A stretch of DNA of 64,000 nt from Lineus longissimus (Eukaryota; Nemertea; Pilidiophora; Heteronemertea; Lineidae): NCBI RefSeq assembly GCF_910592395.1, contig NC_088316.1, forward strand, positions 12,588,001-12,652,000, given 5' to 3'. Shown in pieces: positions 35,195-48,297 of the stretch (the stretch's first letter is position 1; every line of letters begins with the position of its first letter). A program made the position numbers and the translations under genes. The notes under the pieces are model-generated. The model did not search any database. It had not been told where the DNA came from and saw only the letters and a list, made by a program, of their open reading frames with translations.

Positions 35195-37677
35195 ATAACT
35201 CCAGTATGACTGGATTATGAAAGACGACGATGTTAGCAGAATGTCAATGATGCCTAATCTTCTGAGCCGTGCTTGTAAAAAACGGCATTGTCTGATTGTA
35301 TTAAGCACTCGAGTCAGGAGAACGTAAATGTACATTGTATAACAAGTCTGGCAGCAGATGGATTTCCACACCCGCAGCAATGGTATGGATATCCATACGA
35401 TAAAGTCAACTGAATCCTGGCTTTTGCCTCTGGCACTCCCATTTAATGAGGTCCGTGTTATACAGCGTCCCACTATCTTTACTTTCAAAAGTGATCTTCG
35501 CTCTATCATCGTCCTTTTCTATCAAAGGCAACTCCATCCGCCGACGGAAACCAATCATTTCGAATTACGTGTACATCAATTGCCAAATATCACGCTGCGC
35601 CTGGAGTACCATTACGGCGAAATTGGCAATCTTCGTTGAAGCACCTTGCAGGGTGTCGCTGCGAAATAGACAATCTTTCATGAAGCATATCCAGAGTGTT
35701 ACCACTTGTTGCTTGACAAATAATCATGATCAAACCACCTTGCTGTGCAGTGCATTTGCAATATATTCCCTCAAGGTCGTTGCGCGCGGTGGGGGTACTC
35801 CATCAATTATGCCAGCAGCGTATGACCGAGTTTGATCCGGAAGTATTGACATCGTTCGTGATATCAACGTTTCTGATGTTGGTTGATGTACACAGCTTTG
35901 ATTGACGCCAGTAGCATTCGAACCGTGATATCAGCTTTTAGTGAAAAAATAATTGAGTTATGCCTCTGTTGAACTCAGTTAAAATGAATTATGACATTCT
36001 CTGTATTTGATTTGCCGTATTTTTCCGAGGATCCATATGATCTGTCAGTGATCATCAACGAATGTACCGAAGGAGGAAAAACAGATAGCTTACTCAACTG
36101 CTTGGTCAGGCTGATGGAATAAACAGCTGTGTGTGACGTCAAGGACATTCTGCAGCCCACAGGCAAACGCTATGGACCTCTTCGTTAACAATATTGAGAC
36201 AAGAGCACCTGCGCGCTAATTGGGCTCGTTATTGGCTCTTTAGATGATATGTTGACGATTTGTCTTTTTTATAGAAGAACCCCGGTCACCCGGAGCAAAC
36301 AGTACGCTCTCTGTCGCAAGTCATCACGGTGGCTAAAGGTATCAGTTTGCCTAAGAAAAATACGTGCTTGCCTGCAGAGGAAATGACGACAAAAAAGAAA
36401 CATAGATTAGTTAATTTTGAGGGGCGTAAGGCCCGCATTTATTATTTTTTCCGATTGTACCCCTCCAACACTGTAATGGGAAGGTCTTGTTTCTATTGTG
36501 TTGCGAAGGTAAACCAATACCTTTACCCACCTTGGTTGTGCATGTAGAGTACCGCGGCGCTGACGAGGACCGGCCGAGGGAGCTTATTCCCGCCTTAGGT
36601 TTTAACCAGGCTGTTCGAAACTCCCCATATTTATAAGCGTTTCGTGATAGGTTTCCTTTAAACTCCTTACTCTTATAAACGTTTCTATATAAAATTGGTT
36701 CAATGACATCTTCAGCAGAGACATCATCATCATCTACCAACTACATCCCCCGCACCAACCAATCGAACAATTTTATAGCCCCATAACGATGTGATGGCCA
36801 ATTAATTGCGTAACTAAAGATTGGAGATTGTCACAGCGTTTTGATTTACCACTACATAAGCTGTAACTAATCCAGCGTCTGGCTGTAAGGACAGGAGTAT
36901 ACTCATACTTATATCCTTAAAGTGATAGTTTCTCGGAGCCATGAATAATTATTTCTTCCTTGTTGCTATCACGGTGACTTCGAGAGTAGCACATTTTTTG
37001 TTTGTTACAAAGGAGCCAGTCGCCGGTTTATCCTAGTGTGTGTGCCTTGGTCAATCACAAACTTCTCCCTTCCCCTAACACTATGGGTAAGTTTTCGCGT
37101 AAAATGTGGCGTTAATAGGAAGTTTTCGCAAAGCACCCGAAACGTCATCGTGAAAGCCTATCCCATTGTTTCACCTCGTTATCATGAGGTTGAACAATGA
37201 GAAAGGCGTTTACGTTGGCATTTCGGGGTTTTTGTATAACACTCCCTATAGGCTTGAAATGACTTACAAATACAACCATCGGCTTAATCAGGCCTATATT
37301 TTGTGCTGTCTTACTCCGAACAGAGAAAATCACAGCTCCCAAAACTTATCAGCCAATCTCATTTCGCGCATTGACCTCGACCTTGACCCTGGCTGGCAAA
37401 TATACAAAGTGAATTCTTCCCGTAACAAGTGGCGTTGATGAGGGTTAGTAGGCAATATTCCGCTCGACTGACAGCTATGGATGAGATTTGTTTATGTAAA
37501 AATGCGGTATCGACCACGGAACCATGCATGGAATTGGGCCGCTGACAACATGGACAAGCTGAAAAAAGAACAAAGTCTTTTTCTTGCCGAAGCCCTGTAT
37601 CATAGACACTGTGTACATTACGTGTGCATTGCTTTACACAGGTTTTGGTAAAAAGTACCCCTACGGCCAATTAATCC
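35195..37677. other. non-coding, nothing recognised
   Basis: Overlapping ORFs on both strands at 35114-35835 have no family resemblance and partly cover the TTAA element. No other structure was assigned. Confidence 0.3.
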
Positions 37678-38031
37678 TCACCAAATTTTATATGAGTTAA
37701 GAAGAACCCGTTTGACGTAAATATGCTTCTGTTCCCCCATGTTTTTCTTGGAGAGATGTGGACTCGGGCCAGGCCTCCCCTCTTCGTTATTTAGAGGACA
37801 TTCCTCTGGCGTCTGTTCAGATAAACCACATTCACAGATGGCAGATTCACACAGGCCCAGTTTTCTTGGATATTTGTTCAGGCGGCTCCTCGTCGGAAGA
37901 CGGCATCTCCAATTTGTTGATGTTGTCTGACATGGGGTTGTAGCCACCGTTTCTTGGGTGTTGAACTTTCTCTTCATCGACTGAAGTAAAAGGCCCAGCA
38001 TGTGCAGGGCGGAGAAGCGAACATCAACCAC
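37678..38031 (-). pseudogene. LINE C-terminal fragment (minus)
   Basis: The reading RLPTRSRLNKYPRKLGLC followed by CECGLSEQTPEECPL matches the tail of many non-LTR retrotransposons, where an R-L-R-T-G-H-x-R-L-x-x-Y-L block precedes C-x-C-G-x-x-E-Q-T-x-E-H-x-x-x-x-C-P. The histidine and one cysteine are worn. No RT core is present. Confidence 0.5.
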
Positions 38032-38864
38032 TGATTCTCTCAGGATGCCCAGTCATACGTGTGAAAATCGGTTGCTTTTGTTTATATAGAAACAATAGAC
38101 GAGCTGGATAGGTCGGTTTCTGACCCCTGGAATAACACCTTTACACTTGAAGAACAAAAGCAAAAGCGCAAATTAGGCAGTGCTGATCAGTATTAAATGT
38201 AGATCTACACGTATCGACCACTCTGAAAGATGTTTCGTGGGGGTTGATGCCATCAAACTTTGCTCCGTTGACTCTTTGATAGATGATATAGAACAATGGG
38301 AATTTAGGCCTTGGTGCGAGCAGGCTTTGTTTTAAGACAATAGACCGTATATTGACAGGGCCTGAATTCCTTTCACTGCGAGGTAGGGGGAAAATAACAT
38401 AACGTGCCAAATTCCATTGCTTCGATGGCCAACTCAATGCAACTAGAAGTGAAATTAAATAGCCTGAACCAGTATCCAGTACAATAATTTGATCGATCGT
38501 GTACCAGCCTCGCCTCTGATGACGAGCGAGGTGACGAAATGGGATTGAGAGCTTTATCTCCGACTGCATTTAAGCGTGACATATCCACCAAACGCTGCTC
38601 CCCGCTTCACTGAGCCTAATTGTGCAGGGCGTTTGTCAATACATACTGTTGCTATGGAAACACTTTCAGCTGTGCTGACGAAAATGTCAGAGTTTAAATT
38701 TTAAACAACAATTCATCATCTCTTGAAATGTGTTCCTTCCTGCTGCTTTGAACTTGTAATGATTAGTCATGTTCTAGGAAGCAGACAATTATTGTTCTTC
38801 TTGTCGGTGTCATAATAAATGTAATACCGGTTTGAGTATCAACATCATCTTTGTTTTGGCGAAT
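38032..38864. other. non-coding, nothing recognised
   Basis: A 142-aa minus-strand ORF (38141-38569) lacks any recognised motif. Confidence 0.3.
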
Positions 38865-38965
38865 CGCGAAGAAATTTTCAAATTTCAGAGTTGAATCCGT
38901 GACCATCAGATCGAAAGTCCAGCATTCTAACCGTTGAACCACAGAGGTTTTCATGTTAGAGTGGA
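38865..38965 (-). repeat. tRNA-Glu-like SINE head (minus)
   Basis: The minus strand reads TGTGGTTCAACGGTTAGAAT, then a CTTTCGA anticodon loop (TTC), then GGATTCAACTC as a B box. It resembles tRNA-Glu but the stems are imperfect and the acceptor does not close. Confidence 0.55.
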
Positions 38966-38999
38966 GATTTTCTTCGCCTCTAATAGCCAGGCTATCGCG

Positions 39000-39056
39000 A
39001 TATGAACCTTGTGTGAAATAGAGCGACATTTTTATTTCACACAATCTTCATATCAC
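39000..39056. repeat. hairpin with 21-bp arms
   Basis: ATATGAACCTTGTGTGAAAT faces ATTTCACACAATCTTCATAT with two mismatches and a loop of about 14 nt. Function unknown. Confidence 0.7.
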
Positions 39057-39780
39057 CATGATGTTGAATTCGTTGAGAATGTTTTGTGTCGTTGCCACTT
39101 TCGTGGAAGCCCTTTGCCAGCAATAAATTCAAGTGATGAACAAGAAAAGCCAATGCAAATTTTTTCCATTTTTCTCAACAGTAGAAAATATGACTTAGGC
39201 AATTGTTTTATGAAAATCGCGGATACAATTAATTAGACCAAGCATTTGGCACATTTGATGTCAAGTCTGATTCTGCGTTTACGTCGAAACGTACCGAAGG
39301 GCTGCTCTTTGACTCCTCAATTCTCCTCTACTCGCCGATGAGACCCAATGGATCACACTTATTCACTTAGCATCGACCGGTAGCTGATAATACTTGCAAT
39401 AACCGAATATTTGCATTCATGGACAGTGACGCACAAGGTCAGGATATGCAGAAATGAGTTTCAGAATTCTTGTCTCATCTTTCCCATGAAGATAATTGTG
39501 GCAGCGGCATTGTATCTTATCGATTTCTTCTGTGTACCGTACTTGATTAAGTTTGCAATTTCAGCAGACTTGTGGTGTGTGCGTACGTAAATTGTCAGGG
39601 GTCTAGAAGTTTGTGAACTTCGTGATTGCCTATAATGAGGCCAATATCTTCTGTACAGTGGCCTATACATACCATGCGTTAATTAACGATTTTGAAGAAA
39701 ATTATATATTTTCTTTATAAACATAACATCTTTTATGCAAGGGACTAGGCGACATCGGCAGCTATAAACCAAAAGCCGCA
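39057..39780. other. non-coding, nothing recognised
   Basis: No gene or repeat was recognised. Confidence 0.3.
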
Positions 39781-39865
39781 TCGAAACGATCTACTTGTAC
39801 CAATCGGTCTCGAATCGTCGACCTCACAGCCTAGAGGCGGGTGTCTTAACCACCCTGGAGAGTAA
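39781..39865 (-). repeat. tRNA-like SINE head (minus)
   Basis: The minus strand has GGGTGGTTAAGACACC (D-arm-like), an anticodon arm around CCTCTAGG and a B-box-like CGATTCGAGACC. Probably a SINE head or tRNA pseudogene. Confidence 0.45.
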
Positions 39866-40797
39866 ACGGTTTTAGTCGCTGTACGATATATATGTACTTA
39901 TGAGTAGTAATCTTTGTCCTATGCTCAGCAAGGCGAATTGTCATGTTTTGAATTGGGAGCCAGATCGCCTGCACAAATCTTTCTTCCGAGCTGTAATTGT
40001 CCTTCCGCCTGTGCAAACAGTGTTGGCTCTCAGCAGACACTAACCAAATAACAGAAATCGGTCCTGAATTAATCGCTGAAGGATTGTGGAACTAGCTTCC
40101 ATCCGCATTTCGGTAATCAGCCTTAGATTTAAGCGCGGACTGTCAGACGGGAGGGGCGGGGGCTAAATATTTGTTGTTCATTAGACATTTGGCAACACCG
40201 CTTTTGAATAGACCCTGCTTCATTAAACTATTAAGACAGATATTTTGCTGTGCGGCAGTGATTTTTCTCCTCGTATTCGTACACTCAAACTCATCTCTTC
40301 TTTCTCTTTATGGTAAGAATGAAAGCCAATTGGAATAACCAAGGTCGTTAAAATTGGTGTTACAATGTATTTTGACGATACCGCGCGTATTATTGTGATC
40401 AAGTGCAAATCTCTGTCGGAAATGTCACGAGTACGACTCGCCACATGGACAATCATACTGATACCAGTATTTACAATCAACTGAGTAGGTTAGCCCCCGA
40501 ATTAGATCAGCGTCTCATGATGTTATTGGGGATAGAACCCGATTGATCCGGGGTAAAGGCGATTACTTGACGCGGAATCTGGCCGGGCCAGAACGCCTCG
40601 GGGATGACCAGAATTTCTCCGTGAGGATTTTGATACCGGTAAAGTGCTAAGGATTTTGATGTATAGTCCATCATTTAACTTTCTTGAAAAAATTAAATCC
40701 GGATGCTTACCTTAATGTGGGTGGGCTCAGCCGCGGCATTCGATTTCGGGTGGACGGACTCAAAGAGACCACGGGGTCGCACTTGTACACTCTTAGA
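39866..40797. other. non-coding, nothing recognised
   Basis: No gene or repeat was recognised. Confidence 0.3.
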
Positions 40798-40966
40798 AAT
40801 AATGGTTGTGAGCTTTTGAAAAAGCATGAAAGACTTTTCCCTTTGAGATTGTGAAAAACCACGAAGGGTTTTTCAATTCGCTAAACAACCTCTTTGGGGT
40901 GCATTGTTTTGGCTGAAAAACCATTAAAAAGTTGTTTTTAAAAGCTGAACCTTACTTCTAAGAGTG
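40798..40966. mobile_element. CACTCTTA fold-back MITE
   Basis: A short 169-bp copy with clean ends CACTCTTAGAAATAA / TTACTTCTAAGAGTG and TA on both sides (40796-40797, 40967-40968). Confidence 0.8.
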
Positions 40967-41605
40967 TAGATTTCTGGCGAAGAAAGAGGGTTTAGAAGGG
41001 GTTGCGGTATAAATTGACTGAATTATAGCACCTTTTTAGTGATGTACATGTACCACTGACAGTAATTGGCTCAGGATAACGCTTTTAAAAACGCGGGGTA
41101 GACATGACATGGCTCAAATAACTCGAATTACTCCCCCAGGGCTCCTGAGGGACCCGACATCATAATTTACCATTTTCTCGAATACTTACTCTCTTTTTAT
41201 CCATCAATGCCAGTGCGAGTCAGAACTCGGTTACTCCCTGTCTCTCGGATTAGATTGGTAAGTGAATCCCCATTGGAACTGATTATTACATTATAACCGT
41301 TTCTACATCAATATTTGATGTTTATTATTACTAATATGACGTCGGGGATGTTGGAATGTTGATGTTGCTCTGGTAACATGGCCTGGAAATGTCAAAGGAA
41401 GATAGACCAGGTTGCACTGTCATGACCGTTGTCATTTTGATGTTAAAATTTGATATGGGTATGGTGTCATTCTGCTGCGCAGAGATCCAATAGGCAATAT
41501 ATTGGTTTCGTTGACATTCTGTGGAATTAGCACAAACTTTTATCGGGGGCATAGCTATCATGCATGTAGCTACATGTATGTTCGTAGCCTAGGAAATGGC
41601 CAATA
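40967..41605. other. non-coding, nothing recognised
   Basis: No gene or repeat was recognised. Confidence 0.3.
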
Positions 41606-41828
41606 ACCACACTCTGAAGAGCGGCCTAAGTAAACATCTAACGGCTCAACATCAAGGGGGTCACTAATCGAATTGTGCCTACATAATAACACCCCGATAC
41701 AGTACAAAGAAGCAGAACCACACTTTTAAAAGCGGCCCAATACTAAGGAAACACCTGACGATTCAATATCAATGGCTTACTAATCGAATTGTTCTTGTAA
41801 TGACACTCCGATATAGAACAGAGAAACA
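41606..41828. repeat. tandem duplication, 111-bp unit x2
   Basis: Unit 1 starts at ACCACACTCTGAAGAGCGG (41606) and unit 2 at ACCACACTTTTAAAAGCGG (41717). Shared pieces include CTAATCGAATTGT and ACACTCCGAT-like text. Confidence 0.7.
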
Positions 41829-43471
41829 CGATTTAGCACTCGTACCAAGGCACCTATGATTGTGCGACAATTTTTCGCTTCTCAAGAAGGCTAAAAGCAG
41901 CTCTTTTTCATTCCCAATTCCCAATTTTCATTACGCCAGCAAAGAGCAACGGCAGCCTGATACACCCTAATTGAGTCGGTGATGTTACTAAGGTGTATAA
42001 TTTTCCATTTATATCGCGTTGGCAACTATCAAATGTTATCAAGGACTCCTATCACCATGATTACCATTTGTTCCTTTGATGTACCTTAGTCAAACTTGTT
42101 GCGTCCATTTATTCTACCCGCTCCTTTTAAAGGTACTACTGTACAACAAAACGCGGTGTATGGCCAGCAGTTATTTCAACCAGTCCTTAAAGGACTTCAA
42201 TCAATAATGATACAAATTCACAAAAAAAGTTCATCGACAAAAATAACAAATTTAATTCCACTGCCTTTTTATGAAAAATGACTTTGTGAGATGAAAGAAG
42301 GCATAGTTATTAAGATGTATAAAGTTGAAATGAGAATTTCACATCTGGAGCGATATGGTAAAAAAATCACTTTTAGCAAAAATGTTACTTACCGCCAGCT
42401 ACATGTATGTGTTGCTGCCGCCTTTTTACACCGCACGTCATGGCTACCTTTTTATAACTCTTCATCGGAGTCAATAATTTTAGTTTCATTTTAGTAATGG
42501 CAATGAAAGGAATTTTCATCATTTCCCTTCAGGCTCTTGAGAAATGAACATCACTTCATACAGAAAGCTGATTGCTTGCCTAGCGCTGGGGGATAATAAA
42601 GAAATTGAAAAAGTATCGCAACGGAACCAATTAAATTTGCTCTCAAGGTTGAAAGCTGTGGGAATTGTTAAATATGACAAGCAGTGTGCGCATGGGGGGG
42701 GGGGGGGGAGGTAAATGATCGAAGCTGTCTGTTAGGCAGCCTCATTATCATTATTTGATATTGACTTTAAAGGCTCTGCTGATGTACGCTGCACATAAAA
42801 TCTGAAACACGCTATAACTCATTTTTGATAACAATCATGGAATCATATAGTCTGCCAAAAGATGCATTGAGCCATTTTCCCACTCTATCTGTATGTAAAG
42901 GTCATGATAAAGATGCATTTTTTAAAGGGAACTGAGCAGGTAGAGGGAAGAAGGTTGTTGTAAATACCGCGTGTCAGTCGATGTATATACGGTACACAGT
43001 TGTACAATATGCAACTGCAGCACATAATACGCATCAGTCATAAAGACCATGAATTATGTAGTCTGCCAAAAGCTGCATTATGCTATTTTCACACTGTTAC
43101 TGTACGTAATGGTATTGATGAAGACGTACGTTCATGCAACACGAAAAAAAGAAGGTTTCTCTTGCGTCATGAATCATCCAGATTGCACTAATCGGCAGAA
43201 AATACACAAAAGTCTCTCTAGTGGTGAGTCACCTCGGCTCAAGGGATCTGTATGATGGAGACATGGATAAGTTTAGTAACTGTCATGATAAGCTATCCTA
43301 TTTCTATGATTGGGGAAGGCTCGTAACATGCGGGAATTCTTCTTGTTCAACGTGTTTCTTTGCATGGTTGTAGGACTTTCAGCAAGATTTGGGGTTCAGC
43401 GGATTGTCGAATCGAAATGCCGAATACTACATCCTCGGCGTGCGCATTTGCAATGGTCTATCAGAAGGCTC
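41829..43471. other. non-coding, poly-G run
   Basis: A run of about 15 G lies at 42694-42708. The phrase GTCTGCCAAAAG[AC]TGCATT occurs near 42852 and 43061, a hint of an older duplication. No gene is recognised. Confidence 0.35.
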
Positions 43472-43700
43472 TTTTAAGAGGACCACCATTTTGACTAAAA
43501 GTTGGGATCCTTGAGCAATTAGATCTCCTTCAAAATGAGTAGAATGCCAGTTTCCAGGGTGGTAGTCTGTTCTTTGTTTTCCAGAGAACAGTCCCCCTGT
43601 CTTAAATGGACATTCACTTCACTTCATTTTGAAGGAGTTCCATTTGCTTTAGGATTTCAAGTTCCAGCCAAAATGGTGTTACCTATGGTCAACCCTTTCA
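43472..43700. mobile_element. fold-back MITE (TTCAAAATG family), copy 1
   Basis: The left arm CACCATTTTGACT...CTCCTTCAAAATGAG is the inverse of the right arm CTTCATTTTGAAGGAG...GCCAAAATGGTG. A second copy is at 62437-62660. Confidence 0.7.
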
Positions 43701-44334
43701 ATCGTTCCAGTCAAATTCTGCTTTCGGGATGAATGTAAGTTTTAGCAGGGATATCATATGAATCACCTTTCCCCATCTCAAGGTTTTAGCGAAATATCAT
43801 ACGAATCCTCTCTTGGTCTCAATATTCGCCGCCAAATTAGGGTAACCTACGCCAAATACCCGAGGCTGATGCGAACAGATAACGCATCGTGGTTTATCCC
43901 TTGCCCTTCAGATTATGCAAAACCGCCCCATTACCATTAGATCCAGCCGATCCGTGCGGTATCTCCTGTTTGCCTGCGAGATTCCTCATTGATCGCGGCG
44001 GCAGGATGCCCTAATGAGGACGACCTACACACACATATGAGGCATTTGCTGTGGTTTCCCCAATAATAGTTCCTGTTATTAGATTTGGCTTGTGGTAAAT
44101 ATGATGAGGGTGAAGCAGTTTGCTGCGGTGTGAAGACTTTGACATACTGGTGACCAATGAGTTTGGTCCAGTTATAGCAAAAGGGAAGTGCTTTTTCACG
44201 GAACGAAATTGTTTCTTTATCGAGGGAAGCAGTAATTGCACCGGGGTCACGAAGCACACCTTGAATGAAGCAGAATCTGAGGAAGTCCATTACTTCATCA
44301 GTTCACTTGCCCTAGGCCATACTACACTCTTAAA
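43701..44334. other. non-coding, nothing recognised
   Basis: No gene or repeat was recognised. Confidence 0.3.
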
Positions 44335-44544
44335 AATTAAGAATTAAGATGTTTGTGTTTTTGAAAACCCTTAAGGGTTTTTCAGCAGACACAAATATGC
44401 ACGCCGCAGAGGATTTTCAGAGAAATAAAAAAAACCCGGAAGGTTTTTGAGCCTGTGAAAAACCCCTCTACGGGGTTGCTTTTTGTGATGGCTTAAGAAC
44501 CCTAAACGTTTTTCCAAAGGCTCAAACCCTTATTTTTAAGAGTG
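44335..44544. mobile_element. CACTCTTA fold-back MITE
   Basis: A 210-bp copy with ends CACTCTTAAAAATTAAG / CCTTATTTTTAAGAGTG. TA on the left, mutated to CA on the right. Internal AAAACCC/GGGTTTTT palindromes are clear. Confidence 0.8.
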
Positions 44545-46366
44545 CAGCTGTTCAATAATTCGGGCCAGTATACATGAAGTAATCTTCTACTTCCATCATG
44601 GCCGACTAAAAGGAGGTGGCATCACAAACCTAAGAGCAATTTCCCCCTTTCGTTGATATCGAAAAGAAGCCAAAAGTGACAGTAGCTTCATATTACGCTC
44701 CTCTATCGTCGGTCTGGAGTTCGCGTACTCCAAGCCATCTTCTCAGTCGTTTGATACCTCGGCGAGTGTAACGATATCGAGCGTATTACAAATCTTCTGC
44801 CTCCCTGGTGACCGGCTTAGGTGACAAGGCGAGTCAGCCGAGAAAATTCCCTCCTTTCATCTCTTATCCCTTTGCCAGCTTACCAATTGTACTTTGTTTT
44901 AGAAATGGAAGAAACGTGTCACACTTCTTGTAGAAGTTGGATGACGGCATCAGATTTCCTATAGGTTCTTATGGCAGGCCAAGGTGACTCAGTTCAGGGG
45001 ATCATATTCTGTTAATATTCCTTTGTTGCAGAGCCAACTGAAAATGATCCATGCTTTGAGAAAAACATCCGTTCTCCCTTTATTCTCGGTTAAGAGTGGA
45101 AAAGACTATTTGATCTATAACACAATCTTCCTCCCTTTTTTATAAACAGAGGAGTTCCTAAAGCACGAAAGACGGTTCAATGCAAGAAGGGTGCTGATTT
45201 TGCAGAAAAGTTGACATATTTTATGATATCGAGTCAAAGAACCTTCAAGTTCTTCGTGATCAGATAATGAGATTTGCTCGCCTGTCACTTTGTGTGGAAC
45301 TCTCGCATTTCAGCTCCAGTGCACTTCTCATTCGGTTGGCTCTACAACTCGTCTTTTTTACATTGATATTACGTTGACCGACAGAACAGATATCTAGTGG
45401 CAACAGTTTTGTCTCGGCATCTATCCGAGCTATGTTATACATAACGCGTCAGGGGCCAGTTTGTCACATTCGGAGGGGTCCGCCACACTGGCGAGTACGC
45501 TGATCATGTGATTTGAATCAAGGTCGTAGCCGCAAGGGCAATGATCTGTCCCGCGGTGATGGTAAGCCCGAAACCGTATATCCGCTTGACAAATTAGTCT
45601 GGGTCCCTAAAGGTTAATGCTGATAGTGAGATACGTATTCATTGTCTGGTTTGGTAGACAGGCAAGAAATGTCATGGACAAATATGAATTATTCGGCGAT
45701 GATGTATGTGGCAACTGACCTCGCGTTGTCGGAGTGAAAACGTCGATCATGTTACTGTTTTTCACCATCCTATATACCACGGAAATAGCACATGGGTGTT
45801 TTTAAATGTGCAATGGATTTAAGACTTTATCTTACTATTTTGTCAAAAAAGAATTGAAGCGTGCTTTATAAGTTTGGTGTTCAGACAAGCAGATGATGAA
45901 ATGTACAGAATCGATGGTTAAGAGAGGCGGCAAATAACCCTGACAGAGAACGTCTCCTGACATTAGTATTGCCATGAAAACGCCAAAAGCCAACATATCA
46001 AGAGCTGCAACACGCTCTAAACACCAAACGCTCTCTCGTGGCTATCTAAGAAACTCACATAAAATGCACAACCCAGCCGAATCGAGAGCTTTCGGAGAAC
46101 CATCGCGTGTCAAATCTTTTTCGAGCTCCTCCAATTAAGCGGGTTTATTTCTGTTGTGTCGGAACCTGTGCATTCTTATTGATATTGCTTCACGATCGAT
46201 GTTCATTATTTCGATGGATGAAATAAGGACGTTGAAGTGAAAAGGTTGCGTTCATTCGGTGCGAAGTGATACAATTAATGGCTTTTTCAAGTTCTTTTCT
46301 ATTCATAGACTTTCATAGCAAAATGCACTTTACTTTCCAAGTGTAGTCGGAGTTGACTTGTCTGGC
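44545..46366. other. non-coding, nothing recognised
   Basis: No gene or repeat was recognised. Confidence 0.3.
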
Positions 46367-46760
46367 TTATTTATACCCGTTGGCACCATCTGGAGTACAG
46401 GTCATCCACGGTCTTGCCCACTTTCTACGGTGTTGTGCTGCTGCCTCCATTTGCCTCCATGACAGCTGCAGGGAATTCCGCCCATTGTGCTGCGGGGGCT
46501 GCCTGGTCGTCACCTCCCTTCCGGCATCTATCTTAGACCCTTCCTGGTAATGCTTGTCGCTGGGATTTCCCAGTGTGTCACCCAGCCAATCCCACTTCCT
46601 CTTCAGCGCGGACAAGTTGTCCTTGCGGTGACTGGTTGCTCGTTGACGAAGGGTTGGGGCAGCAACAACAACCATCTCCCAATGAGAGGACTCCGCTTCC
46701 TTTGCCTCCCGAAAGAGACCAACCGGAAGAGGCCAATGTACGCTAGAATCACTAAGCAAC
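46367..46760 (-). pseudogene. LINE 3'-end fragment (minus)
   Basis: The minus-strand reading has LKRKWDWLGDTLGNP followed by SWRQMEAAAQHRRKWARPW and a short tail. This is the R-K-W-x-W-L-G-H-T-L ... W-x-Q-M-E-x-x-A-Q-D-R-x-x-W block at the very C-terminus of many invertebrate non-LTR retrotransposons. The typical histidine of G-H-T-L is aspartate here. ORFs on the opposite strand are shadows. Confidence 0.65.
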
Positions 46761-47116
46761 CGTGACCAATGGCGGGACTAGGCGATAGCAACAACAACTG
46801 GCCTCGCTGAGCAAGATGATCATTGTTGTAATGGAAAGACATATCATCTTTATCATTGCTCTGTTTCACGGAAGTAATTTCAATTTCTCCCAAATCTGTA
46901 TTTTGAGGAAGTCGCAACCAGAATGCAGGTTCGCTTTAATACAAATGTTTCACATCTATTATTGATCTTGCCAAAGCATGCAATAGTGTATATGAAAGCA
47001 ATATCTTCCCCGAAACGCACCACTTAGCGAAATATCACACTTCCTAATATGTAGCTGATGAATTTTTATTCCAACCTGTTATTGCAACTGGCAACCAGTC
47101 CAGACAGTAGCCCGAG

Positions 47117-47686
47117 TTAAAAGCCATTTGTGACGACTGGGGGGATTGTCATGGTAACCACAAACATTACGTTCGGGATGTTAAAAAAAATTGCCATCAG
47201 TTGGAACGACTTTACCCCCCATAGACTATTTTTTCTGCTTCTCATCGTGTATTTATAAAAAAATCGGTTAACCATTTGACTGGTTGAAAGGTTCTTCTGT
47301 TGACGTTTCCTAAATGTTCCCATAACATTTAAACTGCGCTGATGCTCCAATTTCGTGCATACGAACGCAACAAACCAACGACGTTCCCGGCTGGCTACGG
47401 CTGCAATTTGCAAATTGTGTGTGTCTTTCATTGAAATCCCTACAACTGCCTTGCCTGACTTGAATATTTGACGGGTGGTAAAATAAATTCCTTGTTTACG
47501 CTGGCGCGATGTGTCCCATTCCTGGATGCATTTGCCCATAACTGCGAGGAGTAAGGTTTTAAGAAGAAGTTTGTTTTCCCGGGTGACACAAGGAATAGAC
47601 GTCACCAGATCGTCTTCAGGGCCACCCACTAGTATTCGCTTTGCAACTGCAACTAGCGTCTCGCTTCGATATCGAACGCTCGGCAT
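47117..47686 (-). other. minus-strand ORF, 189 aa, possible LINE relic
   Basis: The longest non-retroviral ORF of the window. It contains GKCIQEWDTSRQRKQGIYF, reminiscent of the W-Q-x-E-W-D-x-S-x-x-G-R-x-L-Y segment after the RNase H domain of I-type LINEs, but the rest shows no motif. A gene of its own is unlikely given the LINE debris on both sides. Confidence 0.3.
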
Positions 47687-47942
47687 CTCCTAAGCTATGT
47701 TAGCATGCTATGTTAGCATTGTAATGGGTGTGGCAGTCCGACAGTTAACAAGCTAGTTTGCAGATGGCGTTGGCTAAAATCGGTTATCCGACATCAAAGC
47801 TAGATGGCGTGAAATTTTCAAGATGAGATGAGATTTCTTCTTGCAAGGATGGCAACAAGAACATATTGCATGTGCTTTGACAAAAAAGACAATTCTACGT
47901 ATAAGCCAAGGTTAGCACCAAAGAGTGTACATGTACTAACAA

Positions 47943-48250
47943 GCTTCAGGCGTTCATCAACGATTGCTCAGATATATTCTCAGAACCCTCTTGGAAGACA
48001 GGAATGAAGATTTTCGGGAAAGGAATGGACATGAAATGATGATGATCCCAGTAACCAGAGGAAAATGGAATCGGATAGGTCACACACTGCGGTGGCCTAA
48101 GAACGTGTTTGTCGCGCTTTTAGATGACACCTTTGGAGAGAAGAAGGGGCAGACCATGGGCATCATTGAGAAGATCCACTGAGGCCAAAGCGAAGTCGGC
48201 CGAGCCAAGTCCGTATAAGCACTTGCGCGGAACCGCCAGGGACGGGTAGC
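47943..48250 (+). pseudogene. LINE 3'-end fragment (plus)
   Basis: Reads RGKWNRIGHTLRWPKNVF, then a stop-interrupted stretch matching the usual E-A-K-A ... W/L-x-x-x-A-x-x-R-x-x-W tail of non-LTR elements. The reading needs frame changes, so the copy is dead. It has the same type of C-terminal block as 46367-46760. Confidence 0.6.
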
Positions 48251-48297
48251 TAAATATTAGTATCAATCGAATTTGACTGAAATCGGAATGAAAGAGT

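Noticed and set aside
35114-35835. Overlapping ORFs of 131, 93 and 129 aa
   Set aside because: They overlap each other on opposite strands and partly cover the TTAA MITE; no family resemblance.
38865-38965. Functional tRNA-Glu gene
   Set aside because: Loop and boxes are recognisable, but acceptor and anticodon stems are broken.
46487-46765. 92-aa plus-strand ORF
   Set aside because: Shadow of the LINE C-terminal block on the minus strand.
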